From positions 1,302,001 to 1,366,000 of the forward strand of contig CAVSQX010000004.1 of NCBI GenBank assembly GCA_963730225.1: a DNA stretch of 64,000 nt, in the 5' to 3' direction. Position numbers and translations under genes: made by a program. Below are positions 1 to 9,116 of the stretch, piece by piece. The stretch's first letter is position 1. Each line of letters opens with the position of its first letter. This stretch comes from CAVSQX01 sp963730225 (GTDB lineage: Bacteria > Planctomycetota > Phycisphaerae > Tepidisphaerales > Tepidisphaeraceae). The notes beneath the pieces were generated by a model, which saw only the letters and a program-made list of their open reading frames with translations, did no database searches and was not told the DNA's origin.

Positions 1-449
1 ATCTCATACGGATCATGCCTGATTCGCGCGCTCGATGTACGAGCAGGCGCAGACGGTTCGAACCACCTTCGGCGTGAGTTTGCGATAGGCCTGGGTTCCC
101 GCCGCCATCAGGGCGTCGTAATCCTCATAGGTGCGATTGCTCAAGTAGTGACTCCGCAGGTAATGCCAGAGATTTTCCACGGGATTCAACTCTGGTGAAT
201 AGGGCGGCAGCAGCAATGTCGTGATCCCCGCCGGCAACTTCAGGTCCCGGCTTTTGTGCCACCCGGCCTGGTCCATGATCAGCACAAAGTGTTCGTCGGG
301 CTTGCGCTCGACATCCAGGATTTTCAGGAATGCGTTCATCGTCCCTGTGTTGACGTTGGGCGCGACGAGTGCCGCCGACTCACCCGTTGCCGGTTCGACG
401 GCGGCGTACAGATCGACCCATTCGTACCGCGTTTGCCGCACAGCCGTCG

Positions 450-476
450 GACGCGAGCGGCTCTGTCTCGACCCTC
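450..476. repeat. Left target duplication (450-458) plus left inverted repeat (459-476)
   Basis: GACGCGAGC followed by GGCTCTGTCTCGACCCTC. The inverted repeat is the exact reverse complement of 1447-1464, and the 9-mer is identical to 1465-1473. Confidence 0.93.
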
Positions 477-1464
477 GACATTCAGAGCATCACGTTGTGC
501 GTGATGACGCGCAGGAGCAATTCATGACGACGGGCGCGCGGACTACGGGCGCGGAGAGCGTCGCCGAGGTTGCGTTTGAGCATGCTGGCGACGGTCTCGG
601 CCTGGGCACGCTGGCCGTAGGGACGGCCTTTCTGAGAGCCGGCCAGTTGCCGGCGCATCAGCCGGCGATAGCGGCCGGCGGGGGCTTTGGCGGTCGGTCG
701 GCCGACGCCGGTCTTGATCAGCGAGCGAATGGACAGGCCGAGCCGTGCGATGCGATGGTTGGATTCGCTGTCGTAGCCAGCGTCGGCCAGCACGTGCTTG
801 AGCCGCCGGCCGGGCAAGCGTCGCTTGGCATCGATCAGCAACGGCTCAAAGTCCGGATGGTCCGAGCCCATGCCGATGCGAGCACGGGCCGAGAGGATCA
901 GATGGGTGGCGGTGTCGATCGCCATCGCCAGCTTCGGGGTCCGCTTGGCCGAGCGGGATCGGCGGGAATCCGCGGTTTGGCCGTGGCCGGCGGCGTAGTG
1001 CCGGCAACGCCGCTCGTAATGGCGGCTGCGATGGTGCGTGTCATAGAGAGTGGAGTCGATGGCCGCCGTGGAACCCAGCAGCCTTGCCACCGCAAACCAC
1101 TCGGTCAGCGCATCGAGCAATTTTCCGGCGCGGCGGCCAAGCCGCAGCGTGTGGAAGGCCCGGAACAGCGTGTTGTGATCGGGAACCTTGCCCATGCCGA
1201 TGTCGCGGCACCAATGATCGGCGTCGCGCGAGCACGCGCCTCGGTCTGCCGATAGGTCTGCCGCTGCTGCTCCCGCACGACCAGGCAGGCAAACAGTTGC
1301 GGCAGGGTGAAATCCTTGCGCGAAAATTTACTGGAATACGTCGGAAGGAATTGGCTGGCCAAATAATGGGCAACCCGCATCACCTTCCGTGGTGATTTGC
1401 AGGTCAACATGATGCCCAATTCTATGCCGGCCACACTCGGTTTTCAGAGGGTCGAGACAGAGCC
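459..1464 (-). mobile_element. IS5-superfamily insertion sequence (IS903-like ends), 1006 bp
   Basis: The element is bounded by perfect 18-bp inverted repeats at 459-476 and 1447-1464, starting GGCTCTGTCTCG. It is flanked by the 9-bp direct repeat GACGCGAGC at 450-458 and 1465-1473. A 9-bp duplication, ends beginning GGCT and a length near 1 kb suit the IS903 group of IS5; the group name is inferred from these ends. It encodes one transposase on the minus strand and sits inside the IS630 transposase gene. Because both ends and the duplication are perfect, the insertion looks recent. Confidence 0.93.
482..1410 (-). pseudogene. IS5-type DDE transposase of the nested element (frame break near 1215)
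   Basis: This transposase fills the nested element. The N-terminal frame has VMRVAHYLASQFLPTYSSKF and LPQLFACLVVREQQRQTYR, ending in an aberrant tail. The conserved continuation, DADHWCRDIGMGKVPDHNT, lies one base back (-1) and runs to LLLRVITHNVML at 482. DDE-type segments such as AIDSTLYDTHH and VLADAGYDSESN are visible. The break falls in a GC-rich alternating stretch around 1215, so either -1 frameshifting or a one-base indel explains it. The start is uncertain: ATG at 1410 and ATG at 1380 are both possible, and neither has a strong Shine-Dalgarno sequence. Confidence 0.75.
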
Positions 1465-1473
1465 GACGCGAGC
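1447..1473. repeat. Right inverted repeat (1447-1464) plus right target duplication (1465-1473)
   Basis: GAGGGTCGAGACAGAGCC followed by GACGCGAGC. It mirrors the left end perfectly and fixes the exact border of the nested element. Confidence 0.93.
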
Positions 1474-2230
1474 CGGTTTTCGCCCAGAGGTTGGTGAACG
1501 TGCCTTGTTGGCCGAAACGCGCCTCGTCCATGAACCACACGCGGACCTTGCCGCCGCGCGGGACGATCGCGTCTTTCACGATCCGGACAAAAAGGGGGAT
1601 TGCTCCTTGAACTGTTGAACCGATTCGGGGTCTGCCTTCTCGTGGCGTGGCCGTGGCGTCAGGCATGAGTAACCGAAGCGTGCCAGCACACCGTAGATGC
1701 TGCCGAGGGTGTGCTTGACGCCGAACTCCTGCTCCAGGATTCGGACGGCGTCTTTGCCCCGCAACGTGCAGACGCCGTCGGCAGGCGTGGCGCCGGCGTC
1801 GAGGGGAGCCTTGAGTTTGACCTCCTGCTCGGCGGTGAGCTTGGGCGGCTTGCCAGGCTGCTTTTTGGGAATCAACGCCGCGATGCCGCTGCGTCGATAG
1901 CGGCCGACCCATTCGTCAACGAACCGTGGCGAACGGTCGACGCGTTCGGCGATCTCATCGCCTTCGAGTCCTTCGACGGCGAGCAGCACGGCACGATATC
2001 GGTCCCGCTGCAACGCCCGCCGCTCGGCGCCAACGAGTTGGCCCAAACGATCAACGTCTGTCAAATCGTGAAGCAAAACGTGCTTGGCGAACGCACCTCC
2101 GTGTCAGATGGGGTGCAGTTTGCCATGACGGGTGCAATCGCGCAACCGAACAAGCGCCGAACATGCGCGCGGGAATTAAGCAGGAACCGTATTCGCAAGA
2201 TTATAGCGGAATTCTTGTGCGGCGCGTGGT

Positions 2231-2257
2231 CCTAAGGTCACAAATTGTGACTTTAGG
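2231..2257. repeat. 27-bp near-perfect palindrome
   Basis: Arms CCTAAGGTCACAA and TTGTGACTTTAGG flank a single central base with one mismatch. It lies between the IS630 remnant and the antitoxin gene, downstream of the toxin-antitoxin operon. No T-run follows on either strand, so a terminator is not the best reading. A regulator-binding dyad or the flank of a lost mobile element are alternatives. Confidence 0.6.
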
Positions 2258-2310
2258 TCGCCCAAGTCGAATGCCGTCAAACAAATCGGGCGACTCAGCG
2301 ACACATCGCT

Positions 2311-2673
2311 TCATCCCGCCTTGGCGAGAATATGCACCTGAGCCTGCGCCCGTCGCTTGGGGCGGATGGTCACGTCAATGTCCTGGCCGAGGCGGTTGAG
2401 GAAATGGAACAGGCGATCGATGGAGAATTCCTTCAGCCGGCCACGCATCAGGTTGGAAACTCGCGCGCGGTCGGTGCGAAGCAGTGTACCGGCCTGAGTT
2501 TGGCTAAGGCCCAACGTGTCTATGAGGGCGTGAATTTTGTACGCCAATTCGACCTTGGCAAATACTTCGTCGGCATCGCCCCGACCGAGGGCGTTGAAGA
2601 CGTTGATGCCGCCGAGGCGAATTTCGGCATCCTTGCCGCGCAACTTGTTTTTCTTATTTGGGTTTGTTGCCAT
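2311..2673 (-). CDS. HigA-like XRE-family antitoxin
   Basis: A 120-residue protein with a helix-turn-helix of the XRE type in the middle: LGLSQTQAGTLLRTDRARVS is a textbook HTH, followed by NLMRG and an FSIDRLFHFLNRLGQDI tail. The last part, DIDVTIRPKRR, is typical of antitoxins that accompany Gp49-like toxins. It would bind its partner toxin and repress the operon. The gene is second in the operon and overlaps the end of the toxin gene by 20 bp, so the pair is probably translationally coupled; GGGAG lies about 7 bases before the ATG. Family-level identification is strong; pairing as a toxin-antitoxin module is inferred from context. Confidence 0.88.
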   Translation of the reverse strand: MATNPNKKNKLRGKDAEIRLGGINVFNALGRGDADEVFAKVELAYKIHALIDTLGLSQTQAGTLLRTDRARVSNLMRGRLKEFSIDRLFHFLNRLGQDIDVTIRPKRRAQAQVHILAKAG

Positions 2674-3034
2674 GTTGCTGCTCCCGATAGTGCGATTGCG
2701 CGACCGCCAGCCGGCGGTGCATCAGTTCAATTTGGGACCGGGGCGTCGCGATTCCCGATTTCGACTTCTTCTGAAACACGTGCAGGACGTACACAACACC
2801 GGCGAGTTTCAGCGTGTAAACGGCCCGATACGTTCCTCCCGCATCGTCTTCCAGAATCTCCAAAACGCCTGCGCCGCCGAAACCCTTCAGCACTTTGGCG
2901 GATGGATGCCGGCCGCCGCGCTGTCCGAAATAGAGGGCGTAGCCGATTTCATCCTGGACGCTTTCCGAAAGCCGGCGAAGATCATCGAGTGAAGAACCGA
3001 TCCGAATCACCGGCTTGAGGACGTCCTCGGCCAT
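2654..3034 (-). CDS. HigB/Gp49-like (DUF891) toxin, RelE superfamily
   Basis: A basic protein of about 126 residues with the order expected of phage-derived Gp49/HigB toxins: a basic EIGYALYFGQRGGRHPSAK segment, then GTYRAVYTLKLAGVVYVLHV and FQKKSKSGIATP. Members of this family are ribosome-dependent mRNA interferases. I start at the ATG at 3034 because a palindromic operator sits directly upstream of it; an upstream ATG at 3124 gives an N-terminus with no recognisable family character. It lies upstream of and overlaps the HTH antitoxin gene, the toxin-first order usual for HigBA. Toxicity has not been shown. Confidence 0.87.
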   Translation of the reverse strand: MAEDVLKPVIRIGSSLDDLRRLSESVQDEIGYALYFGQRGGRHPSAKVLKGFGGAGVLEILEDDAGGTYRAVYTLKLAGVVYVLHVFQKKSKSGIATPRSQIELMHRRLAVAQSHYREQQHGNKPK

Positions 3035-3036
3035 CT

Positions 3037-3052
3037 GTGCTAATTTTAGCAC
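3037..3052. promoter_or_regulatory. Palindromic operator of the toxin-antitoxin operon
   Basis: GTGCTAA-TT-TTAGCAC is a perfect inverted repeat of 7-bp arms, located two bases upstream of the toxin ATG. This position suits autoregulation by the HTH antitoxin or the complex. Binding is inferred. Confidence 0.75.
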
Positions 3053-3263
3053 AAACCGAGGTTTCGTCAATCCCCGCCGCCTCCACCCGGCCGATCGGGG
3101 TCTTGCCGATTCTCGATGGGGCAAAGCAACGCAATATTACGATAAATAACATGAAAAAACGTAACATTTTGTATCAAACGTAACACCGGCCCCGGGGCGT
3201 CCGGCCGAATCCCGTAAGGCAACTGCGGGTATCATCCCCACAAATATTTCAGGAGAGACTTCG

Positions 3264-3863
3264 ATGCTCATGATCATCTGGGGCCACGGCTCATTCAACG
3301 ACATGTTCGTACTCACCGTTCCGGTTCTGGAGAAAATTCTCCGGGCCATGATCGTCTACGCTTCGCTGATGATCGGCCTGCGGCTGGCCGGCAAGCGCGA
3401 GCTGGCACAATTGAATCCGTTCGATTTGATCGTGCTGCTGACGCTGAGCAACACGGTGCAGAACGCGATCATCGGCGACGACAACACCGTCACCGGCGGC
3501 ATCCTCGGAGCGGCGACGCTGCTGGGGATGAACTATCTGCTGGTGCGGCTCACGTATCGCAGCCGGTATCTCCAGCGGCTGATCGGCGGGCAGCCGGATG
3601 TGCTGGTCCACGACGGGCGGCTTCGACATGAGCATCTGCGGCGGGAGATGATCACGGTCGAGGAGCTGACGGCCGCCGCCCATCGGCAGGGGATCGACTC
3701 GCTGGAAGACGTTCAGAAGTGCATCCTCGAACCGGCGGGCACGCTGACGTTCATTCAGCGCAAGCCGACCACCGACGATCAGCGCCATCGCCAGTTGCTC
3801 GATCGGCTCGACCAGGTGACGGCGGAACTGGCCGCCATTAAAACTTCCAGACATGCCTCGTAA
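3264..3863 (+). CDS. DUF421 (YetF-like) membrane protein
   Basis: A 199-residue protein with an N-terminal membrane part (about residues 10-95) and a soluble C-terminal part. The segment GLRLAGKRELAQLNPFDLIV followed by LTLSNTVQNAI is the hallmark of DUF421/YetF proteins. The cytosolic part has GQPDVLVHDGRL and a later helix rich in Q, R and D. The molecular role of this family is poorly known. AGGAGA lies about 7 bases before the ATG. It is followed after 24 bp by the YkgJ-type gene, suggesting a short transcription unit. Confidence 0.85.
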   Translation: MLMIIWGHGSFNDMFVLTVPVLEKILRAMIVYASLMIGLRLAGKRELAQLNPFDLIVLLTLSNTVQNAIIGDDNTVTGGILGAATLLGMNYLLVRLTYRSRYLQRLIGGQPDVLVHDGRLRHEHLRREMITVEELTAAAHRQGIDSLEDVQKCILEPAGTLTFIQRKPTTDDQRHRQLLDRLDQVTAELAAIKTSRHAS

Positions 3864-3887
3864 CGCGGCCGGCCTACAATTAGCCCG

Positions 3888-4400
3888 ATGCAATTGCCAC
3901 TGGCAGATTCCCAGTCCGAGTGGTTCGGCGACGGCCTGCGATTCTCCTGCACCTGCTGCGGCAACTGCTGCACCGGCGGGCCGGGGTTCGTCTGGATCAG
4001 CGAAGCGGAGATCGCGCGGCTGGCCGACTATTTGCGCCTTTCCGTCGCACAAACCATCGAGAAATACTGCCGAAGAATCGACGGCCGATTCAGCCTGAAG
4101 GAAACGCGCACCGTCGCCGGAAAATACGACTGCGTGTTTCTCAAGGAGATCAAAGTTGGGCTTCGCAGCGGCGAGGATAAAACGATCGTGCAAACCCAGC
4201 GCATCTGCGAGATCTATCCCGCCCGTCCGCTTCAGTGCCGCACCTGGCCGTTCTGGAAGGGAAATCTGCAAAGTCCGCAGGCGTGGCAGGCGCAAACCCG
4301 CACCTGCCCCGGTATGAATACCGGCCAACTTTACCAGAAGCGGCAGATCGAATCGCTGCGCGATGCCACCGATTGGCCCGCCGAGGATTCCTCGGCTTGA
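3888..4400 (+). CDS. YkgJ-type cysteine-cluster protein
   Basis: A 170-residue cytosolic protein with the cysteine-rich signature CTCCGNCC at residues 21-28 and later Cys residues in CVFLK, ICEIYPARPLQCRTWPF and RTCPG. Proteins of this family (UPF0153/YkgJ) are predicted to bind zinc or an Fe-S cluster; the cellular role is not defined. The RPLQCRTWPFW segment is strongly conserved in the family. It sits between the DUF421 gene and lpxB on the same strand with short spacing. Identification rests on the motif pattern. Confidence 0.85.
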   Translation: MQLPLADSQSEWFGDGLRFSCTCCGNCCTGGPGFVWISEAEIARLADYLRLSVAQTIEKYCRRIDGRFSLKETRTVAGKYDCVFLKEIKVGLRSGEDKTIVQTQRICEIYPARPLQCRTWPFWKGNLQSPQAWQAQTRTCPGMNTGQLYQKRQIESLRDATDWPAEDSSA

Positions 4401-4418
4401 CACGATAAGGCAACTGAG

Positions 4419-5600
4419 GTGCACTTGCCCGCGATGTCGTCAGCAGCGCCGCCGCAACCCAGCGCCATCAACCGGCCGCGACGAATCTTCATCACCGTCG
4501 CGGAGGTCAGCGGCGATCAACACGCCGCCCATCTGATCCACAGCCTCAAGGAGATCGAGCCGAATTTGGTCATCGAAGGAATTGGCGGCCCGCGGATGCG
4601 CGCTGCCGGCGCCACCATCCACCACGAAACCGTGGGCAACGCCGCGATGGGGTTCACCGGTTTCACCCGCGCGCTGGAAATCTTCGGCCTGCTGCGCTGG
4701 ACGAAACGATATTTCCGCCGCAATCCGCCCGATCTGCAAATCTGCTGCGATTCGCCGGCGATGAATTTCCATTTCGCCAAGCTCGCCCACCGTTTCGGCG
4801 TGCCGGTGCTGTTCTATATCGCCCCGCAACTGTGGGCGTGGCGCGAAGGGCGGATGAAGAAACTGCGGAAATGGGTCGATCATGTCGCCTGCATTTTGCC
4901 GTTCGAAGAGAAATATTTCCGCGATCACGGCATCGCCGCCACCTACGTGGGGCACCCGCTTTTCGACGAGCTTCCGGATCGGCCCGACCGCTCGATCGCG
5001 GCGGATTTTTCAGCGCGGCCGCCGGTGGTGGGCTTGCTGCCCGGCTCGCGCCGCAGCGAGGCGCGCGATAATTTCCCGCCGATGCTGAAAGTCGCCCAGC
5101 GGATTCGCCTGGCGTTTCCCGATGTGCGGTTTCTGGTGCCCACGACCGCCGCCACGCAGCCCGTTGTCGCACGGCTCGTGAACGGACAGCCCAACATCGA
5201 CTTCAACGAAGGCCAATTCGATTCGATGGTGCCGCGCTGCGATTTGTGCGTGACCGTCAGCGGCACCGCGACGCTGCACGTGGCTGGTCATCACGTGCCG
5301 ATGCTGGTCGTCTACCGGCTGAACCGTTTTGTCTGGTACGTTTTCGGCCGCTGGATGGTGCACACGCGCACCTATTCGCTGGTGAATCTGCTGGCTCACC
5401 CTGCGCGGCACATCGTGCCCGAATTTATTCCCTGGTTCGGCCAGCCCGACGCCGTTGCCGCTGCCGCCATCGATTACCTCCGCGAGCCCGCGAAGCTTTC
5501 CGACCAATCGCAAAATCTGCGGGCACTTCTACAAACGCTCGATAAACCCGGAGCGTCGCGCAATGTGGCGGAACTGGGGCTGCGGATGATGCAGAGGTGA
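4419..5600 (+). CDS. lpxB: Lipid-A-disaccharide synthase
   Basis: Condenses UDP-2,3-diacylglucosamine with lipid X to form the lipid A disaccharide, a GT19 reaction at the inner membrane. The protein is of normal family length (393 residues). N-terminal ITVAEVSGDQHAAHLI, IEGIGGPRMRAAG, YIAPQLWAWREGRMKKL and GLLPGSRRSEARDNFPPML are characteristic, as is the VSGTATLHVAGH segment near the C-terminus. The start is either the GTG at 4419 (AAGG eight bases upstream) or the ATG at 4434. Its presence implies lipopolysaccharide in this organism. It stands apart from other lpx genes here. Confidence 0.94.
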   Translation: MHLPAMSSAAPPQPSAINRPRRIFITVAEVSGDQHAAHLIHSLKEIEPNLVIEGIGGPRMRAAGATIHHETVGNAAMGFTGFTRALEIFGLLRWTKRYFRRNPPDLQICCDSPAMNFHFAKLAHRFGVPVLFYIAPQLWAWREGRMKKLRKWVDHVACILPFEEKYFRDHGIAATYVGHPLFDELPDRPDRSIAADFSARPPVVGLLPGSRRSEARDNFPPMLKVAQRIRLAFPDVRFLVPTTAATQPVVARLVNGQPNIDFNEGQFDSMVPRCDLCVTVSGTATLHVAGHHVPMLVVYRLNRFVWYVFGRWMVHTRTYSLVNLLAHPARHIVPEFIPWFGQPDAVAAAAIDYLREPAKLSDQSQNLRALLQTLDKPGASRNVAELGLRMMQR

Positions 5601-5606
5601 GGCGGG

Positions 5607-7324
5607 CTATCGGGCGGGTTGCGTCGCCGGCACGGGGCCAAAAATCAGGTTGCGTTGAAGTTCGTATATGTCGTAGCGATCGGGACGCACTTTGCCAAAC
5701 GCAAAGGGGAGCGGGCCGTAGCGGTCGGAGTAGAAACCAGCCGTCGTTTGCAAGTGCATAGAGGAAACCCAAGAAGCCTGGGACGGCTGGATGCGCGCGA
5801 ACTTCGCACCGCCCGCGAGGGCAAGCTGGGCACATTTGCGTTGTCCCAAGCGATTACCAGAAGGTCGCCCGAAGAGCAGCGTCCAGCGTCCTGATCAAGC
5901 TCGCGAGCGCCCCATTCTTCCATGTAAAATTGATAGCCCCAATGCCCTTGAAACCAGACGATCGGCTCGCGGTGTTCCACCGCGAATTCGTGGATCTCGT
6001 TTGATGCATCGCGCGCGGATTTGGCAAACCGAGCGTCGGCGTAAGCAACGGCTAGGGAGACAGGCAGCAGCGCGGCGGTTGCAGTCCACCAGCGGCGAGC
6101 GGCGGTGGCGCTGGCCAACAATCGGGTCCTCTCCAAACAGCGAACGCGGCGATAGCAGCAAATGCAGGGATGGGCAGGATGTTTCGAGCGCTGACCGTCC
6201 AGTTAAGACACGCGGCGAAAATCAGGGTGCCGAGAGTTGTCAGCGCAAGCAACAGGGCATCTGGGTTTCGCCAATTCGTGAGTTCGATGAACGCCAACCC
6301 AATGACCGAAATTCCGCAGATCAGGAAAATCATGAGCTCAATCATCAACGATGTTGGCAAATGCTGAATTCCGACATAACGCTCAATAGGAGATAAGCCA
6401 GTCCAAAGCAGAATTGCCAAAATGAGAATTGCCAATCCATAAACCAGCCAGGTCCATCGACCGCGCTTCAGCCAGAGAATGTCCGCCACTATGGCGGCGG
6501 GGACAACCGTTGCGAGGCATCCGCCGATGAAGGAAACCGCCGTTAGCAGACGAATGGAACTCAAGCTGCCCTCGGCGGTGCGCGTGGACGCTGCATAGCC
6601 GAAGGCGCTGCTTACCAACCCAATACCGTATAAATCGTAGCCATAGATTTGATATGCATAGAGTCCAACTACGGGAATCAGAAGCCAAAGTAAGACGGGT
6701 CTGACACCGCGATGAAAAGCGATGGTATACACTGCGAGAAGCGGGACCAAAGAGGCGCCGAAGTACTTGCTAAGCTCAGCGGCGAGAATCAACGTCGCGG
6801 AGATTGCGAGAGAGCGTTGGCGATTGTTTCGGATGCCATCAACCCATGCGACAACCGCCCACAGGAAGAAATTGAGCATCATCACATCTACCATCAGCGT
6901 TGTTGCCGACACTATGAAGACCGGGGAAAACATGGCCATGGCGGCTGCCAGCGTGGGATGACTGCACAGCTGCCTGGCCAGGTAATAGGCGCCGACAACC
7001 GCAAGCAGCGCCGGTAGCAGCATCGCCGCGTGGAGCGTCGATTCGCTCCAACCGCCCACCAGAGAGGCCAGGGCCAGGTAGTAGCTGGTCATCGGGGGGG
7101 TTATTGGGGACGCCGCAAAAGGGCATTGGCGTTCCATACCAATTGACCGGCGGGCGGCCGTAGAAGTCCAGGGGATGTGCGCGAATCTGCTGCGCCGCCC
7201 AGATGAACAACGGATCGTCGATGTGGACCGGTTTATCGAGAAATGGAAGGAGGCAAAGAAAGACAACGGCCAACAGGACCAGCAGGCCCAGGCCAGGGCG
7301 ACGGCCGGTCTCGGGTGCAGTCAT
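5607..7324 (-). pseudogene. GT39/ArnT-like membrane glycosyltransferase with three frame breaks
   Basis: The pieces read in order as a polyprenyl-phosphate-dependent glycosyltransferase. First comes a short cytosolic tail, a TM helix and the luminal loop motif KPVHIDDPLFIWAAQQI with FYGRPPVNWYGT. Then comes a stretch of many TM helices (SYYLALASLVGGW onward) and a soluble C-terminal domain with WFQGHWGYQFYMEEWGA. The frame changes at the G7 run 7094-7100, near 6100 and near 5830. Removing these gives one continuous protein of about 570 residues ending at 5607. It ends four bases before the lepA stop on the same strand. The donor sugar and acceptor are unknown. Either decay or assembly indels could explain the breaks. 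Confidence 0.72.
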
Positions 7325-7328
7325 TTTT

Positions 7329-9116
7329 TCAATCCCCGCTTTCGAGAATCGCCATGAACGCTTCCTGTGGAATATCCACGCTGCCGACGCGCTTCATGCG
7401 CTTCTTGCCTTCCTTCTGTTTCTCCAGAAGCTTTCGCTTGCGCGTCACGTCGCCGCCGTAGCATTTGGCGGTCACATTTTTGCCGACAGATTTGATGGTT
7501 TCGCGAGCGATGATTTTTCCGCCGATGGCGGCTTGGAGGGGAATCTCGAAAAGATGGCGGGCGATTTCTTCCTTCAATCGCACCAGCAGCTTGCGGCCGC
7601 GCTGCTCGGCGTGATCGCGGTGAACGATGACGCTCAGGGCATCCACGCGATCGCCGTTGACGAGGATGTCCAATTTTACGAGGTTGCCGGCGCGGAAGCC
7701 GATCAGATCGTAATCCATCGTGCCGTAGCCGCGCGTGGCGGATTTGAGGCGGTCGTAGAAATCGTAAATCACCTCCGCCAGCGGCATTTCGTAGACGAGA
7801 ATCACCCGGGAAGCGCCGATGTATTCGGTTTTTTTGTAGATGCCGCGGCGTTCTTCGCAGAGATTCATCATCGCGCCGACGCTGTCGGCGGGGACGATCA
7901 GGTTCATCAGAATGTACGGCTCGCGGATTTCCTGAACGTGCGTGGGGTTAGGCAGCTCGCTGGGGGAATCGATTCGCTTGGTGTCGCCGCCGGTGAGGAG
8001 AATTTCGTAAGTCACCGTCGGAGCGGTCTGAATCATCTCGATGTTGAACTCGCGCTCCAGGCGTTCCTGGATGATTTCCATGTGCAATAGGCCCAGAAAT
8101 CCGCAGCGGAAGCCGAAGCCCAGGGCGTCGCTGCTTTCGGGCTCGAAAGTAAAACTGCTGTCGTTGAGTTGGAGGCGATCCATCGCATCGCGGAGCTGGT
8201 CGTACTGCGTTTTTCCCGACGGATAGAAATCGCAGTAGACCATCTGCTGAATCGGCTTGTATCCGGGCAGCGGCTCGGCGGCCGGCGTAACGGCGTCGGT
8301 GACGGTGTCGCCGATGCGGACATCGTGCAAATCCTTGATGGCCGCGACGACGAAACCAACTTCGCCGGTGCCGATAATCTCAACTTGCTTTGGCTGCGGC
8401 ATCAGCTTGCCCAGATCGTTGATTTGATATTGCTTGTCGGTTCCGACGAAGCGGATTTTCTGTCCCTTTTTCAATTCCCCATCGACGACGCGCACATAAA
8501 CGATGACGCCGCGATAATCGTCGTAGAGGCTGTCGAAGATCAGGGCCCGAGTCGGCGCATCGGGCTTGCCGCGCGGCGGCGGGAGCCTTTCGCACAAGGC
8601 GGAGATCAATTCGTCGACACCCTGCCCGGTTTTGGCGGAGACGAGAAGGCAATCCTCGGCGGGGAAGCCGAGAACCTGCTCGATTTCCTCGGCGGCGGCG
8701 GTGGGATTGGCGCTGGGAAGATCGATCTTGTTGATGACCGGAATGATTTCCAGCCCCACCTCGATGGCGGCGTAAGCGTTGGCGACGGTTTGGGCCTGCA
8801 CGCCCTGCGTGGCATCGACGACCAGAATCGCCCCTTCGCACGCCTGTAATGCCTTCTGCACTTCGTAGTGAAAATCGACGTGGCCCGGCGTGTCGATGAA
8901 ATTCAGCATGAACGGCTCGCCGTTGTGCTCGTGAAAAACGGTGACGGCCGACGCCTTGATGGTGATGCCGCGCTCGCGCTCCAGGTCCATGTCGTCGAGC
9001 ATCTGGTTCTGAAACTCGCGCTCGGTGATGGCCCCGGCCCGCATCATCAGGCGATCGGAAAGCGTGCTTTTGCCGTGGTCAATGTGGGCAATGATGGAAA
9101 AATTACGAATCTGCAT
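7329..9116 (-). CDS. lepA: Elongation factor 4 (LepA)
   Basis: A ribosome-bound GTPase that promotes back-translocation or initiation quality control. All G motifs are present: AHIDHGKST, ITIKAS, DTPGH and NKIDLPSA. The C-terminal domain unique to LepA follows, with RGYGTMDYDLIGFR, VNGDRVDALSVIVHRD and the tail segment KNVTAKCYGGDVTRKRKLL. I start at MQIRNFSIIAHIDHGKST (ATG 9116) rather than 48 bases upstream because the family begins near this methionine. Length is about 595 residues, as expected. It precedes the frameshifted glycosyltransferase by four bases. Confidence 0.97.
   Translation of the reverse strand: MQIRNFSIIAHIDHGKSTLSDRLMMRAGAITEREFQNQMLDDMDLERERGITIKASAVTVFHEHNGEPFMLNFIDTPGHVDFHYEVQKALQACEGAILVVDATQGVQAQTVANAYAAIEVGLEIIPVINKIDLPSANPTAAAEEIEQVLGFPAEDCLLVSAKTGQGVDELISALCERLPPPRGKPDAPTRALIFDSLYDDYRGVIVYVRVVDGELKKGQKIRFVGTDKQYQINDLGKLMPQPKQVEIIGTGEVGFVVAAIKDLHDVRIGDTVTDAVTPAAEPLPGYKPIQQMVYCDFYPSGKTQYDQLRDAMDRLQLNDSSFTFEPESSDALGFGFRCGFLGLLHMEIIQERLEREFNIEMIQTAPTVTYEILLTGGDTKRIDSPSELPNPTHVQEIREPYILMNLIVPADSVGAMMNLCEERRGIYKKTEYIGASRVILVYEMPLAEVIYDFYDRLKSATRGYGTMDYDLIGFRAGNLVKLDILVNGDRVDALSVIVHRDHAEQRGRKLLVRLKEEIARHLFEIPLQAAIGGKIIARETIKSVGKNVTAKCYGGDVTRKRKLLEKQKEGKKRMKRVGSVDIPQEAFMAILESGD

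Larger units (their letters stand above)
13..2076 (-). pseudogene. IS630-family transposase, split by a nested insertion sequence
   Basis: A DDE transposase in three pieces. The N-terminal winged-helix part (1576-2076) carries the typical LTPRPRHEKADPE stretch. A middle part in another frame contains WFMDEARFGQQGT. The C-terminal part (13-441) contains LIMDQAGWHKS and LPPYSPELNPVENLW. Removing 459-1464 plus one 9-bp duplicate joins the middle and C-terminal parts in frame across SRPTAVRQTRYEW, a conserved IS630 segment, so the nested insertion caused this break. The break near 1600 lies at a C5T5 tract; it may be a programmed frameshift or a mutation. The outer ends of the element were not identified. 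Family assignment is firm; activity is very unlikely. Confidence 0.9.

Noticed and set aside
221..1255. 344-residue plus-strand open frame
   Set aside because: It is antisense to the two transposases and shows no family motif.
3137..3349. 70-residue minus-strand frame over the DUF421 start
   Set aside because: Antisense, no homology and it conflicts with a gene that has a good SD.
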